From assembly GCF_042408815.1 (NCBI RefSeq), contig NZ_JBHOQR010000012.1, positions 1 through 61,580 of the forward strand: a stretch of DNA of 61,580 nucleotides, written 5' to 3'. Under the pieces are notes generated by a model. That model worked only from the letters and a program-made list of their open reading frames with translations. It was not told the DNA's origin and ran no database searches. Below are positions 7,753-16,311 of the stretch, piece by piece. Position 1 is the stretch's first letter. Every line of letters begins with the position of its first letter. The translations under genes and the position numbers were made by a program. Source of the DNA: Thermoflexus sp042408815 (GTDB lineage Bacteria > Chloroflexota > Anaerolineae > Thermoflexales > Thermoflexaceae).

Positions 7753-8268
7753 ATGACGGTAATGGCCCATGCGGCGGCCGGGGTGGTCGCCGCCTATATG
7801 ATCCAGCGGGTGACCCATCAGCCCTTCCACCTTGGGATCGCTGGGCTGGCCGTGTTGCTCAGCGGGCTGCCGGATCTGGATCTTCTATGGGGCTGGTGGT
7901 ATCGGCAGCGAATGGGCGGAGAGGGTCATAACCCCCATCATGCCCTCTGGACCCATACCCCGCTGTTCTGGATGTTCTGGGGCGGGATCCTGGCCTGGGG
8001 GTTCCATCTGCCGCCGGGTCTGGTGGTCGGATTGGCCCTGATACATCTCGGGCTGGATAGCATCGGGACGGATGATGGGATTATGTGGCTCTGGCCATGG
8101 CGCCAGCGCCAGTATGCTCTGTGGCCCCGGGACCTCCACGCCGCCGGTGTCCGTGGGCTGGCCTTCTACCGCCGATACTATCGGCAGCCCTTATTGCTCC
8201 TGCTCGAGCTATCGCTGTTGCTCATCGCTCTCTGGATCCTGGGCGCAGAGATCCTTCGATCCTTTTAG
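7753..8268 (+). CDS. Membrane-bound metal-dependent hydrolase (YdjM/DUF457-like)
   Basis: 171 residues with about four hydrophobic segments and conserved His/Asp positions: MAHAAAG at the start, a GLPDLDLLWG acidic motif, HNPHHALWTHTP and HLGLDS. This layout matches the small inner-membrane putative metal-dependent hydrolases whose in vivo substrate is unknown. GGAGG lies five bases before the ATG. It is the first gene after the T-box terminator and 13 bases before ilvE, so it is probably under the same leader although it has no evident role in leucine metabolism. A second member of the family is at 55312. Confidence 0.75.
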   Translation: MTVMAHAAAGVVAAYMIQRVTHQPFHLGIAGLAVLLSGLPDLDLLWGWWYRQRMGGEGHNPHHALWTHTPLFWMFWGGILAWGFHLPPGLVVGLALIHLGLDSIGTDDGIMWLWPWRQRQYALWPRDLHAAGVRGLAFYRRYYRQPLLLLLELSLLLIALWILGAEILRSF

Positions 8269-8281
8269 GAGGGAAGGCCCG

Positions 8282-9208
8282 ATGGCGCCGAGAAGCGAAT
8301 GGATCTGGTGGAACGGGCGGCTGGTGCCCTGGGATCAGGCGACGATCCACGTCACGGCCCATGCCTTGCATTATGGAACAAGCGTGTTCGAAGGGATGCG
8401 GGCCTACGAGACCCCCCAAGGGGCGGCGATCTTCCGGCTTCGACCGCACCTGGCCCGGCTGCTTTTCTCCGCCCGCCTTCTCCGCCTGGAGATCCCTTAC
8501 ACGGAGGAACAGCTCGCGCAGGCGGTCGTGGAGACGGTGCGGGCCAACGGGCATTCTTCTTGCTATATCCGCCCCCTGGTCTTTCGGGGCGCGGGGCCCC
8601 TGGGGGTGGATGGCCGCTCGTGCCCGGTGGAGGTGGTGATCATCACCTTCGAGTGGGGGAAGTATCTCGGCCAGGAGGCGCTGGAGAAGGGGGTGGATGT
8701 CATCGTCTCCTCGTGGCGACGCATGGCGCCGGATACTTTCCCGGCGCTGGGCAAGATCGGCGGCCAGTATGTCAACTCACAGTTCGCGGCTATGGAGGCC
8801 CATGATCTGGGGTATGCGGAGGCGATCATGCTGGACGCCTATGGCTATGTGGCGGAGGGGAGTGGGGAGAACCTCTTCCTGATCAAGGATGGCGTGCTCT
8901 ATACGCCGCCCTTCCATAATTCGATCCTGCTCGGCGTCACCCGTGACGCGGTGCTGACGCTGGCCCGGGAGCAGGGGATTGAGGTCCGGGAGCAGCCCAT
9001 CCCCCGGGAGTGGCTGTATGCAGCCGATGAGATCTTTATGACCGGAACCGCAGCGGAGATCACCCCGGTGCGATCCGTGGATCGCATCCCTGTTGGATGC
9101 GGGCAGCCCGGCCCGATCACCCGCCGCCTCCAGGAACGGTTCTTCGCCATCGTGACGGGCCGGGCGCCGGATGTGTATGGGTGGCTGACGCCTGTGGCGG
9201 TGGCTTGA
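8282..9208 (+). CDS. ilvE: Branched-chain amino acid aminotransferase
   Basis: 308 residues, a class IV (fold-type IV) PLP enzyme. It transfers the amino group between glutamate and 2-oxo acids in the last step of Leu, Ile and Val synthesis, or the first of their breakdown. Features seen are YGTSVFEGMRAY in the N-terminal domain, the PLP-binding lysine at K158 (LGKIGGQYVNS), AEGSGENLFL, and the TGTAAEITPV phosphate-binding segment. AGGAGG precedes the ATG. Its position behind a T-box with a CTC specifier supports leucine-linked regulation. D-amino acid or ADC-lyase relatives share the fold, but the length and motifs fit IlvE. Confidence 0.92.
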   Translation: MAPRSEWIWWNGRLVPWDQATIHVTAHALHYGTSVFEGMRAYETPQGAAIFRLRPHLARLLFSARLLRLEIPYTEEQLAQAVVETVRANGHSSCYIRPLVFRGAGPLGVDGRSCPVEVVIITFEWGKYLGQEALEKGVDVIVSSWRRMAPDTFPALGKIGGQYVNSQFAAMEAHDLGYAEAIMLDAYGYVAEGSGENLFLIKDGVLYTPPFHNSILLGVTRDAVLTLAREQGIEVREQPIPREWLYAADEIFMTGTAAEITPVRSVDRIPVGCGQPGPITRRLQERFFAIVTGRAPDVYGWLTPVAVA

Positions 9209-9338
9209 GGGGCTGTCGGGATGGAAGATGGAAATTCGGGGGAGTCGGGCCGACTGCCCTCGGTGGCCGGCCCGGCCATTAGAGCCTTCGTCATGAGATG
9301 CGCGGCTTGACCGGATGGGATGCAGAAGGAGGTGGGGG

Positions 9339-11783
9339 ATGGAGCGCTATGATCCTCAGGTGATCGAGCCGAAGTGGCAGGAGCGCTGGGAGGAGACCGG
9401 GATCTACCGGGCGGTCCGCGACCCGAGCCGTCCCAAATTCTATTTCCTGACCATGTTCCCTTATCCCTCGGGCGATCTCCATATGGGCCACTGGTTCGCC
9501 ATGGCCCCCAGCGATGCGGTGGCCCGCTATCTGCGCATGAAGGGCTACAACGTCCTCTTCCCCATCGGCTTCGACGCCTTCGGCCTGCCTGCGGAGAACG
9601 CGGCCATCAAACACAACACCCACCCGAAGACCTGGACCTATGCCAACATCGAGCGGATGCGCCGCCAGCTGCGCAGCATGGGGGCCTCCTTCGACTGGAC
9701 GCGGGAGGTGATCACCTGCGAGCCGGAATACTACAAGTGGAACCAGTGGTTCTTCATCCAGTTCTACAAACGGGGGCTGGCCTACCGCAAGCGCTCGGCG
9801 GTCGATTTCTGTCCGAAATGCAACACCACCCTGGCCCGGGAGCAGGTGGTCAGCCAGGACGGCGAGCGGGTCTGCGAGCGGTGCGGCACGCCGGTGATCA
9901 AGAAGGAGCTGGAGCAGTGGTTCCTGCGCATCACCGCCTATGCCGATGAGCTCCTGGATCACAGCCAGCTGGACTGGCCGGAGCGGGTGTGCACGATGCA
10001 GCGGAACTGGATCGGGCGCAGCGAGGGCGCCGAGATCCTCTTCCCCACCGAAGGGGAGGATTCCATTGTGGTCTTCACCACCCGCCCGGACACCCTGTTC
10101 GGGGCCACGTTCGTCGTGCTGGCTCCCGAGCATCCCCTGGTGCCGAAGCTGACCGCGCCGGCGCGCCGGGCGGAGGTGGAGGCCTATATCCAGGAGGCCC
10201 AGCGCCGCACCGAGATCGAACGATTGTCCCTGGAGCGGGAGAAGACCGGCGTCTTCATTGGGGCCTACGCTCGCCATCCCCTGACCGACGAACGGCTGCC
10301 CATCTGGATCTCTGATTACGTGCTGATGGAATACGGGACGGGGGCGGTGATGGGCGTGCCGGCCCACGATCAACGGGACTTTGAGTTCGCGGTGAAGTTT
10401 AACCTGCCCATCCGGGTGGTGATCGCCCCGCCGGGCTGGCAGGGGCAGCCCTTGTCGGCTGCCTATGAAGGGCCCGGGACGATGGTGAACTCCGGCCCCT
10501 TCGATGGCCTGCCCAGCGAGGAGGGCAAAAAGGCGGTGGTGGCCGAGCTGGAACGGCGCGGCCTGGGCCGCCCGGCCGTCTCCTACCGGCTGCGGGATTG
10601 GTGTATCAGCCGACAACGCTACTGGGGCACCCCCATCCCCATCATCTACTGCCCAACATGCGGCACCGTCCCCGTGCCCGAGGACCAGCTGCCGGTCCTG
10701 TTGCCGGAGAGCGTCAACGTGCTCCCCACCGGCGAGTCGCCACTGAAATACCTGGAGGACTTCGTGAAGACCACCTGCCCCCAGTGCGGCGGGCCGGCTG
10801 AGCGGGAGACGGACACCATGGACACCTTCGTCGATTCCTCATGGTATCAGTATCGCTATCTGAGTCCACACAAAGACGACGCGCCGTGGGATGAGGAGGA
10901 GGCCCGCTACTGGCTGCCAGTGGACCTGTATACCGGCGGGGTGGAGCATGCCACCATGCACCTGCTCTACACCCGGTTTTGGACTAAGGCGCTGCGGGAT
11001 ATGGGGATGGTCTGGTTTGATGAGCCGATGATCCGCCTGCGGAACCAGGGCGTCATCCTGGGCGAGGACCGGGAGAAGATGTCCAAGTCCCGGGGGAACG
11101 TGGTGGCGCCGGATGAGCTGGTGATGCGCTATGGGGCGGACACGGTGCGGGCTTACCTGATGTTCGGCTTCCGCTGGGATGTGGGTGGACCGTGGAGCTC
11201 CACCGGCATCGAAGGCGTGCACCGGTGGCTGCACCGGGTGTGGAATCTGGTGCTGGAGCCGGTGGAAGGGGAGGGAGAGCCCGCTCCAGAGCAGGTGGCC
11301 GCGCTGAGGCGGTGGACCCATCGGACCATCAAGCGGGTGACGCAGGACCTGGAGGATTTCGAGTTCAATACGGCTATCGCCGCGCTCATGGAGTTCACCA
11401 ATTACCTGCAGGACGCTCGGAACACCCCGGTGGTCCGCCACCAGGCATGGATGGAGGCCATCCAGACGCTGGTGCTGCTGCTGGCGCCGTTTGTGCCGCA
11501 TCTGGCCGAGGAGCTGTGGGAACGGCTGGGCTATCCGTACAGCGTGCATCAGCAGCCCTGGCCGCAGTGGGATGAGGATCTGGCGAAGGCCGACACCATC
11601 ACCCTGGTGATCCAGATCAACGGGCGAGTGCGCGATCGGGTGGACGTGCCGGCCTCAATCACCGAGGAGGAGGCGAAGCGAATCGCCCTGGATCGAGCGA
11701 ATGTCCGCCGACATCTGGGCGATCGACAGCCTCAGCGGATCATCTACGTGCCGGGGCGCCTGATCAATATCGTGGTGGAATGA
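9339..11783 (+). CDS. leuS: Leucyl-tRNA synthetase
   Basis: 814 residues. It charges tRNA-Leu. HMGH (residues 48-51) and KMSKS (580-584) are the class I ATP-binding signatures. Between them lie a zinc-type CxxC pair (CPKC, CERC), the CP1 editing domain (TTRPDTLFGATF, followed by GTGAVMGVPAHDQRD) and a second CPTC/CPQC pair. The C-terminus (VQINGRVRDR) is typical of bacterial LeuRS. AAGGAGGTG ends five bases before the chosen ATG. The 130-base gap from ilvE contains no obvious terminator, so the T-box may reach it. Confidence 0.98.
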   Translation: MERYDPQVIEPKWQERWEETGIYRAVRDPSRPKFYFLTMFPYPSGDLHMGHWFAMAPSDAVARYLRMKGYNVLFPIGFDAFGLPAENAAIKHNTHPKTWTYANIERMRRQLRSMGASFDWTREVITCEPEYYKWNQWFFIQFYKRGLAYRKRSAVDFCPKCNTTLAREQVVSQDGERVCERCGTPVIKKELEQWFLRITAYADELLDHSQLDWPERVCTMQRNWIGRSEGAEILFPTEGEDSIVVFTTRPDTLFGATFVVLAPEHPLVPKLTAPARRAEVEAYIQEAQRRTEIERLSLEREKTGVFIGAYARHPLTDERLPIWISDYVLMEYGTGAVMGVPAHDQRDFEFAVKFNLPIRVVIAPPGWQGQPLSAAYEGPGTMVNSGPFDGLPSEEGKKAVVAELERRGLGRPAVSYRLRDWCISRQRYWGTPIPIIYCPTCGTVPVPEDQLPVLLPESVNVLPTGESPLKYLEDFVKTTCPQCGGPAERETDTMDTFVDSSWYQYRYLSPHKDDAPWDEEEARYWLPVDLYTGGVEHATMHLLYTRFWTKALRDMGMVWFDEPMIRLRNQGVILGEDREKMSKSRGNVVAPDELVMRYGADTVRAYLMFGFRWDVGGPWSSTGIEGVHRWLHRVWNLVLEPVEGEGEPAPEQVAALRRWTHRTIKRVTQDLEDFEFNTAIAALMEFTNYLQDARNTPVVRHQAWMEAIQTLVLLLAPFVPHLAEELWERLGYPYSVHQQPWPQWDEDLAKADTITLVIQINGRVRDRVDVPASITEEEAKRIALDRANVRRHLGDRQPQRIIYVPGRLINIVVE

Positions 11784-11784
11784 A

Positions 11785-11820
11785 AAACCGGTGGGGCAGC
11801 GACTGGGCCGCTGCCCCACC
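11785..11820. terminator. Strong hairpin between convergent leuS and miaB
   Basis: GGTGGGGCAGCG (11790-11801) and CGCTGCCCCACC (11809-11820) form a perfect 12-base-pair stem with a seven-base loop. Five A residues on its left mean that, read on the minus strand, the hairpin is followed by TTTTT two bases later. It is therefore a proper intrinsic terminator for miaB, and probably also stops or stabilises leuS transcripts. Confidence 0.85.
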
Positions 11821-11851
11821 CCTGAGCGTTCTCGGAGGGCAGTGCGGATCC

Positions 11852-13195
11852 TCACACCGCGGAGATGGGGGTCCCCTGGAGGGACCAGGCACCCGCTGAG
11901 GTGATGCGGACCTGGATCAGCTGCCCCCGCCAATCTCGGTCGCCGTCTTCAAAGAACACCAGCTTGTTGTTACGGGTCCGCCCGAACCACTTGCCCTTCT
12001 CGTTGCGGTCTTCCACCAGGATTTCCACCGCTTGCCCGATGAGGGCCTCGTTCTTGCGGCGGGAGATCCGCTCATAGAGCTCCTCTAGCATGCGGAAGCG
12101 GCGCTCTTTCTCCTCAGGCGGCACATCATCGGCCATCGTGCGCCAGGCTACTGTCCCCGGCCGCGGGGAGTATTTGGCGATGTGCACCACGTCGAACTCC
12201 AGCTCTTCCACCAGCCGATAAGTGTCCATGAATTGCTCTTCAGTCTCACCGCAGAAACCGACGATGATGTCCGTGGCGATAGAGGCGTTGGGGATGCGCT
12301 GGCGGATCTTTTCCACCACGCGCTTATAATCGGCCACCGTGTAGCCCCGGCGCATGCGGGCCAGCACCTCATCGTTGCCGGCCTGAACCGGGATCTCGAT
12401 GTGCTCGCAGACCTTGGGCAGCTCTGCCACCGCCTCGATAATGCGGTCGGTCATGAAACGGGGATGGGAGGTCAGGAAACGGATGCGCTGGATGCCCTCC
12501 ACCTCGTGGACCGCCCGGAGCAGGTCTGCCAGATCCGGGCCGTCGGGGATGTCCTTCCCATAACGGTCGACGATCTGACCCAGCAGAGTGACTTCCCGGA
12601 CGCCCTGTTCGGCCAGGGCACGCACCTCCGCGACGATCTGACCCACCGGTCGGCTCCGCTCCGGGCCACGGCGGTAGGGGATGATGCAGAAGGTGCAGCC
12701 GAAGGAACAGCCATGGACCACCGGGACATAAGCGGTCACCTTGCGGCCTCGCTCGGAGGGCGGCAGCACCAGCTCCTCGTCCTGGAGGGCGTAACGGATC
12801 ATGCGCTCCAGGTCCGCCACCGCCCGACCCTCATCGATCCGCCGCGCCAGGAAATCCACCAGCGGGCGGGGATCTGCGGGGGGCATGAAGACATCGACCC
12901 AGGGGAAAGCCCGGCGGAGCCCCTCGTTGCCCTTCACGCCCACCAGGCAACCCATGACCGCCACCACGCGCTCCGGCCGCCGCTCTTTGAGGGGGCGGAC
13001 CATATGGAGCCACCCGTAGGCCTTCTCCTCTGCCGACTGGCGCACCACACAGGTGTTGACGACCAGCACGTCGGCCTGTTCCGGGCGCTCGGCCATCTGA
13101 TAGCCGAGCTTCTCCAGGGCCGAGGCCAGCCGCTCGCTGTCGGCTACATTCATCTGGCAGCCGAAGGTATGGATGTAATATCGCATCCCGCGCAT
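11852..13195 (-). CDS. miaB: tRNA-2-methylthio-N6-dimethylallyladenosine synthase
   Basis: 447 residues, a radical-SAM methylthiotransferase modifying A37 of tRNAs that read UNN codons. The N-terminal UPF0004 domain has three cluster cysteines (FGCQMN, NTCVVR, MGCL), the radical SAM motif is CSFGCTFCIIPYRRG, and the C-terminal TRAM region includes RTRNNKLVFF. The ATG at 13195 has GGAAGG eight bases upstream; an in-frame ATG at 13186 is the alternative. Upstream in-frame sequence to 13363 is not protein-like. A MtaB or RimO relative is less likely, given the NMN-type start and RGPERSR. Confidence 0.93.
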   Translation of the reverse strand: MRGMRYYIHTFGCQMNVADSERLASALEKLGYQMAERPEQADVLVVNTCVVRQSAEEKAYGWLHMVRPLKERRPERVVAVMGCLVGVKGNEGLRRAFPWVDVFMPPADPRPLVDFLARRIDEGRAVADLERMIRYALQDEELVLPPSERGRKVTAYVPVVHGCSFGCTFCIIPYRRGPERSRPVGQIVAEVRALAEQGVREVTLLGQIVDRYGKDIPDGPDLADLLRAVHEVEGIQRIRFLTSHPRFMTDRIIEAVAELPKVCEHIEIPVQAGNDEVLARMRRGYTVADYKRVVEKIRQRIPNASIATDIIVGFCGETEEQFMDTYRLVEELEFDVVHIAKYSPRPGTVAWRTMADDVPPEEKERRFRMLEELYERISRRKNEALIGQAVEILVEDRNEKGKWFGRTRNNKLVFFEDGDRDWRGQLIQVRITSAGAWSLQGTPISAV

Positions 13196-13753
13196 TCCTA
13201 CATCCTTCCCATTGGAATCCGGGAGGCCCCAGGGCGAGGATCCGCTTGACCCTTTCGAAGTCCAGACGGGGGAATGCACCACGATTTCCTTTTCCGCAAT
13301 CGATTCCCCCAGGAGAAAGCCCGCCGCCCCGTTTGGGGCTCCGAGAATCGGCTCGCCCATCATTTTAGGGGGATCGGAGGTGCTCCGTCAAATCCCTGTC
13401 CGGGTTCGGGGTGAGGCCATGCGGCCTTTCGGATTCCCCTTGAGGAAGCACCATGGCCTCCCCCTCTGGGCTCTTCCCTGCTTTCATTTCGAGGCGCATC
13501 GGCTCTGGGGATCCATCATCCCTGGATCTCCAGACCCCACAAGCTCCACACCCGCATCTGCCCGGCGCTGGTGGCTGCCACGACATCCTGGGGATACCGC
13601 TTATGGGAAGTCCCACGATTGGTCTATAGAGGCCCTCTCGATGATGGGATAAGGCCATGGGTTGGGAAGCCAGGTGGCTTGTCCGGAAGGCCGTCTTTGT
13701 GATATGCTGCTTTCCGCCAAGGCGGAGGGAACCCGGGGTCGTTGAGGCCAGTG
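13196..13753. other. Intergenic region with a possible WD40 relic and a promoter
   Basis: 558 bases between divergent miaB and the GT2 gene. The minus strand at about 13516-13590 can be read DVVAATSAGQMRVWSL then WGLEIQG-stop, which looks like the last blade of a WD40 propeller, but the frame is short and has no start. The right end carries a promoter-like pair. I see no RNA gene or repeat here. Confidence 0.3.
13679..13708 (+). promoter_or_regulatory. Candidate promoter of the polysaccharide gene run
   Basis: TTGTCC (13679-13684), an 18-base spacer and TATGCT (13703-13708) lie 46 bases before the GT2 start codon. This is a reasonable sigma-70-type match, and the only one I find in the gap. 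Confidence 0.5.
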
Positions 13754-14566
13754 ATGGACGAACCATTGCTCTCCATCATCATCCCTGCTCACAACGAAGA
13801 GCGAAGGCTGCCCCGTGCCCTGGAGGCCATCGACCGCTTCCTGCGGTCTTGGGGCCAGCCAGCCGAGGTGATCGTCGTCGAGAACGGCAGCACCGATCGA
13901 ACGGCGGAGATCGTGGAGGCCTTCGCGCGGGATCATCCGTATGTCCGCCTGATCTGTGATCCCCATCGGGGGAAGGGGCGGGCGGTCCGCCAGGGGATGC
14001 TGGCCGCCCGCGGCCGCTACCGCTACATCTGCGATGCGGACCTTTCCACGCCTATCGAGGAGGTGGTGAAGTTCCTCCCGCCCCAGCTGGACAACTTTGA
14101 TGTGGCCATCGGCAGCCGTGAGGCGCCAGGAGCCCGACGGATCGGGGAGCCCCTCCACCGCCACTTGATCGGCCGTGTCTTCAACACCATCGTCCGCATC
14201 CTGGCGGTTCCCGGCTTCCAGGATACCCAGTGCGGCTTCAAGATGTTCCGCGCCGAGGCGGCGGAAGACCTCTTCCGGGCGCAGCGGCTGGATGGCATGA
14301 GCTTCGATGTGGAGGTGCTGTTCATCGCTCGCCTGCGCGGCTACCGGATCGTAGAGGTCCCGGTGATCTGGTATTTCAACCCGGAAAGCCGCGTCCGGCT
14401 GTTCCGGGACAGCCTGAACATGTTCCGCGAGCTGCTTCTGATCCGCTGGAATGCGTGGAGGGGGCGCTATGTCCGGTCGGAGTCGGTCTCGCCTTCCCCG
14501 GCCGACGCTCACGGAGGAGATGGCCTTCTGGCGTCGGGGCGTTCAGAGCGTGGCCGGTCTGGATGA
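13754..14566 (+). CDS. Glycosyltransferase family 2, polyprenyl-phosphate type
   Basis: 270 residues resembling dolichyl/undecaprenyl-phosphate hexose transferases. It starts LLSIIIPAHNEERRL, has the ENGSTDRTAE nucleotide-sugar segment and a DAD metal motif (YICDADLSTPIEE), then GFQDTQCGFKMFR and FDVEVLFIAR, all typical of this GT2 subgroup. It would load a sugar onto a lipid carrier at the cytoplasmic face. No C-terminal membrane helices are present. The start has GAGG six bases upstream. The 3' end overlaps rnhB by 98 bases, and its last 40 residues are low-complexity Ser/Gly/Arg. Confidence 0.85.
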   Translation: MDEPLLSIIIPAHNEERRLPRALEAIDRFLRSWGQPAEVIVVENGSTDRTAEIVEAFARDHPYVRLICDPHRGKGRAVRQGMLAARGRYRYICDADLSTPIEEVVKFLPPQLDNFDVAIGSREAPGARRIGEPLHRHLIGRVFNTIVRILAVPGFQDTQCGFKMFRAEAAEDLFRAQRLDGMSFDVEVLFIARLRGYRIVEVPVIWYFNPESRVRLFRDSLNMFRELLLIRWNAWRGRYVRSESVSPSPADAHGGDGLLASGRSERGRSG

Positions 14567-15119
14567 GGCCGGGCGGGGGGCATGGGCGGGTCCGGTGGTG
14601 GCGGCGGCGGTGATCCTCCCGCCGGATCCCAAAGGCTTGCGCCATGGGTTGGCGGGGGTGCGGGATTCCAAAACCATGACCCCTGAGCAACGGGAGGCTC
14701 TCTTTCCGGAGATCCTTCAGATCGCCCGGGGGGTAGGCATCGGGATGGCGAGCCCGGAGGAGATCGATGCGCTGGGTATCGTCCCGGCGACCCGCCTGGC
14801 GATGCTGCGGGCCCTGGGGGCGCTGCCGATCCCCCCTGAGGCGCTGATCGTGGACGCCCTGACCCTGCCCGTCCCGCTGCCCCAGCGGGTTCTTTTTCAG
14901 GCGGACGCTCGCTGCCTGTCCGCGGCGGCGGCGTCCATTGTGGCCAAGGTCACCCGGGATCGATGGATGACGGAAATGGATCGGATCTATCCGGGATACG
15001 GCTTCGCAGGGCATAAAGGCTACGGCACCCCGGGCCACCGTCGGGCGCTTCGGATTTACGGACCCAGCCCCATCCACCGCCGGTCCTTCGCCCCGGTTCG
15101 TTCGTCTTCCCGGCTTTAG
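14469..15119 (+). CDS. rnhB: Ribonuclease HII
   Basis: 216 residues. It removes RNA from RNA-DNA hybrids, including single ribonucleotides. VAGLDEAGRGAWAGPVV contains the first catalytic Asp-Glu pair; the DSKTMTPEQRE helix, IVDALTLP (Asp) and ASIVAKVTRDRWM complete the type 2 active site, followed by the GHKGYGTPGHRRAL tail. The start at 14469 keeps the RPTLTEE-type N-terminus usual in this phylum and makes a 98-base overlap with the GT2 gene; an ATG at 14520 would shorten the overlap. It is a housekeeping gene embedded in the polysaccharide run. Confidence 0.95.
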   Translation: MSGRSRSRLPRPTLTEEMAFWRRGVQSVAGLDEAGRGAWAGPVVAAAVILPPDPKGLRHGLAGVRDSKTMTPEQREALFPEILQIARGVGIGMASPEEIDALGIVPATRLAMLRALGALPIPPEALIVDALTLPVPLPQRVLFQADARCLSAAAASIVAKVTRDRWMTEMDRIYPGYGFAGHKGYGTPGHRRALRIYGPSPIHRRSFAPVRSSSRL

Positions 15120-15154
15120 CTGGGGAGATCCTATCCGCACCACACAGGAAATCC

Positions 15155-16300
15155 ATGCGCGTCGCGCTGGTCCACGATTGGCTCAATCAGATGGGAGGGG
15201 CGGAGGCGGTGCTGGAGGCCCTGGTGGAGGCCTTCCCTGGCGCCCCCATCTACACCAGCATCTACGCTCGGGATCGGATGCCCGCTCACTATCGGGGCTG
15301 GGAGATCCACACCACCTGGCTGGACGCCATGCCCTTCATCCACCGGCATCACCAGCTTTACCTCCCCCTTTATCCTTTGGCGTTCGATGGGCTGAACCTC
15401 TCCGGATACGACGTCGTGATCTCGAATAAAAGCGGGTTCTGCCACGGGGTGGTCACGGGGCCTTCCACGGTTCACCTCTGCTACTGCCTGACGCCAACCC
15501 GCTATGTCTGGGCCTACGAGGAATACATCGCCCGCGAGGGCCTGCCGGGACCGCTGCGACGCCTGCTGCGGCCGCTGATTGCCGTTCTGCGGGTCTGGGA
15601 TCGGATGGCCGCGGATCGGGTGGATGCCTTCATCGCCATCTCGCGGGAAGTCGCTCGCCGCATCCGCAAGTTCTATCGACGTCCCTCAATCCTTCTCCAC
15701 CCGCCCGTGGATGTGCAGCGCTTTCAGCCTACCACCCGCACCGAGGATTACTTTCTGATCGTCTCTCGCCTGATCCCCTACAAGCGAATCGACTTGGCTA
15801 TCGAGGCGTTCAACCGACTGGGACTGCCCCTGGTGATCGTAGGGGACGGCCGGGACCGTTGGCGTCTCCAGCGGATGGCCGGGCCGACCATCACGTTCCT
15901 GGGGAGGGTTCCGGCGGAGCAGCTGACGGAGCTTTACGCCCGGTGCCGGGCTTTTGTGTTCCCGGGGGTGGAGGATTTCGGGATCGCACCGGTGGAGGCG
16001 ATGGCCGCCGGGCGGCCGGTGATCGCCTTCGCGGCCGGCGGGGCGCTGGATACAGTGGTGGAGGGCGTGACCGGGGTCTTCTTCCATGCGTCTACGCCGG
16101 AGAGCCTGGCAGAGGCGGTGCGCCGCCTCGAAGGCTTGCGGTTTGATCCCGGGGTGATCCGACGTCATGCGGAGCAGTTTGACAAAGGGGTGTTCCAGGA
16201 AAAAATAAAGAAAATCGTGGAGCTGGCGTGGGAAGTTGCCCGTCAGGGCCAGGATGTGGAACAGGCCCTGCTGGATCGCTGGGGAGCTTCGCTTTCCTGA
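15155..16300 (+). CDS. Glycosyltransferase family 4 (GT-B), WbaZ-like
   Basis: 381 residues. HDWLNQMGGAEAVLE at the N-terminus is the hallmark of WbaZ/WfcD-type GT4 mannosyl- or related transferases. The C-terminal Rossmann domain has SRLIPYKRIDLAIEAF and the E-x7-E motif region (VEDFGIAPVEAMAAGRPVIAF). It would extend an exopolysaccharide or O-antigen repeat unit from a nucleotide sugar at the membrane. It is followed 11 bases later by a Wzz-type gene, consistent with one polysaccharide operon. The donor sugar cannot be read from the sequence. Confidence 0.88.
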   Translation: MRVALVHDWLNQMGGAEAVLEALVEAFPGAPIYTSIYARDRMPAHYRGWEIHTTWLDAMPFIHRHHQLYLPLYPLAFDGLNLSGYDVVISNKSGFCHGVVTGPSTVHLCYCLTPTRYVWAYEEYIAREGLPGPLRRLLRPLIAVLRVWDRMAADRVDAFIAISREVARRIRKFYRRPSILLHPPVDVQRFQPTTRTEDYFLIVSRLIPYKRIDLAIEAFNRLGLPLVIVGDGRDRWRLQRMAGPTITFLGRVPAEQLTELYARCRAFVFPGVEDFGIAPVEAMAAGRPVIAFAAGGALDTVVEGVTGVFFHASTPESLAEAVRRLEGLRFDPGVIRRHAEQFDKGVFQEKIKKIVELAWEVARQGQDVEQALLDRWGASLS

Positions 16301-16311
16301 CGGAAGGTCCG

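Noticed and set aside
9291..10616. A 441-codon minus-strand frame opposite leuS
   Set aside because: leuS motifs are complete on the plus strand; high GC content creates long antisense frames throughout this window.
12182..13249. A 355-codon plus-strand open frame opposite miaB
   Set aside because: MiaB on the minus strand has all radical-SAM and cluster motifs; the opposite frame is His/Asp/Leu-rich antisense with no family likeness.
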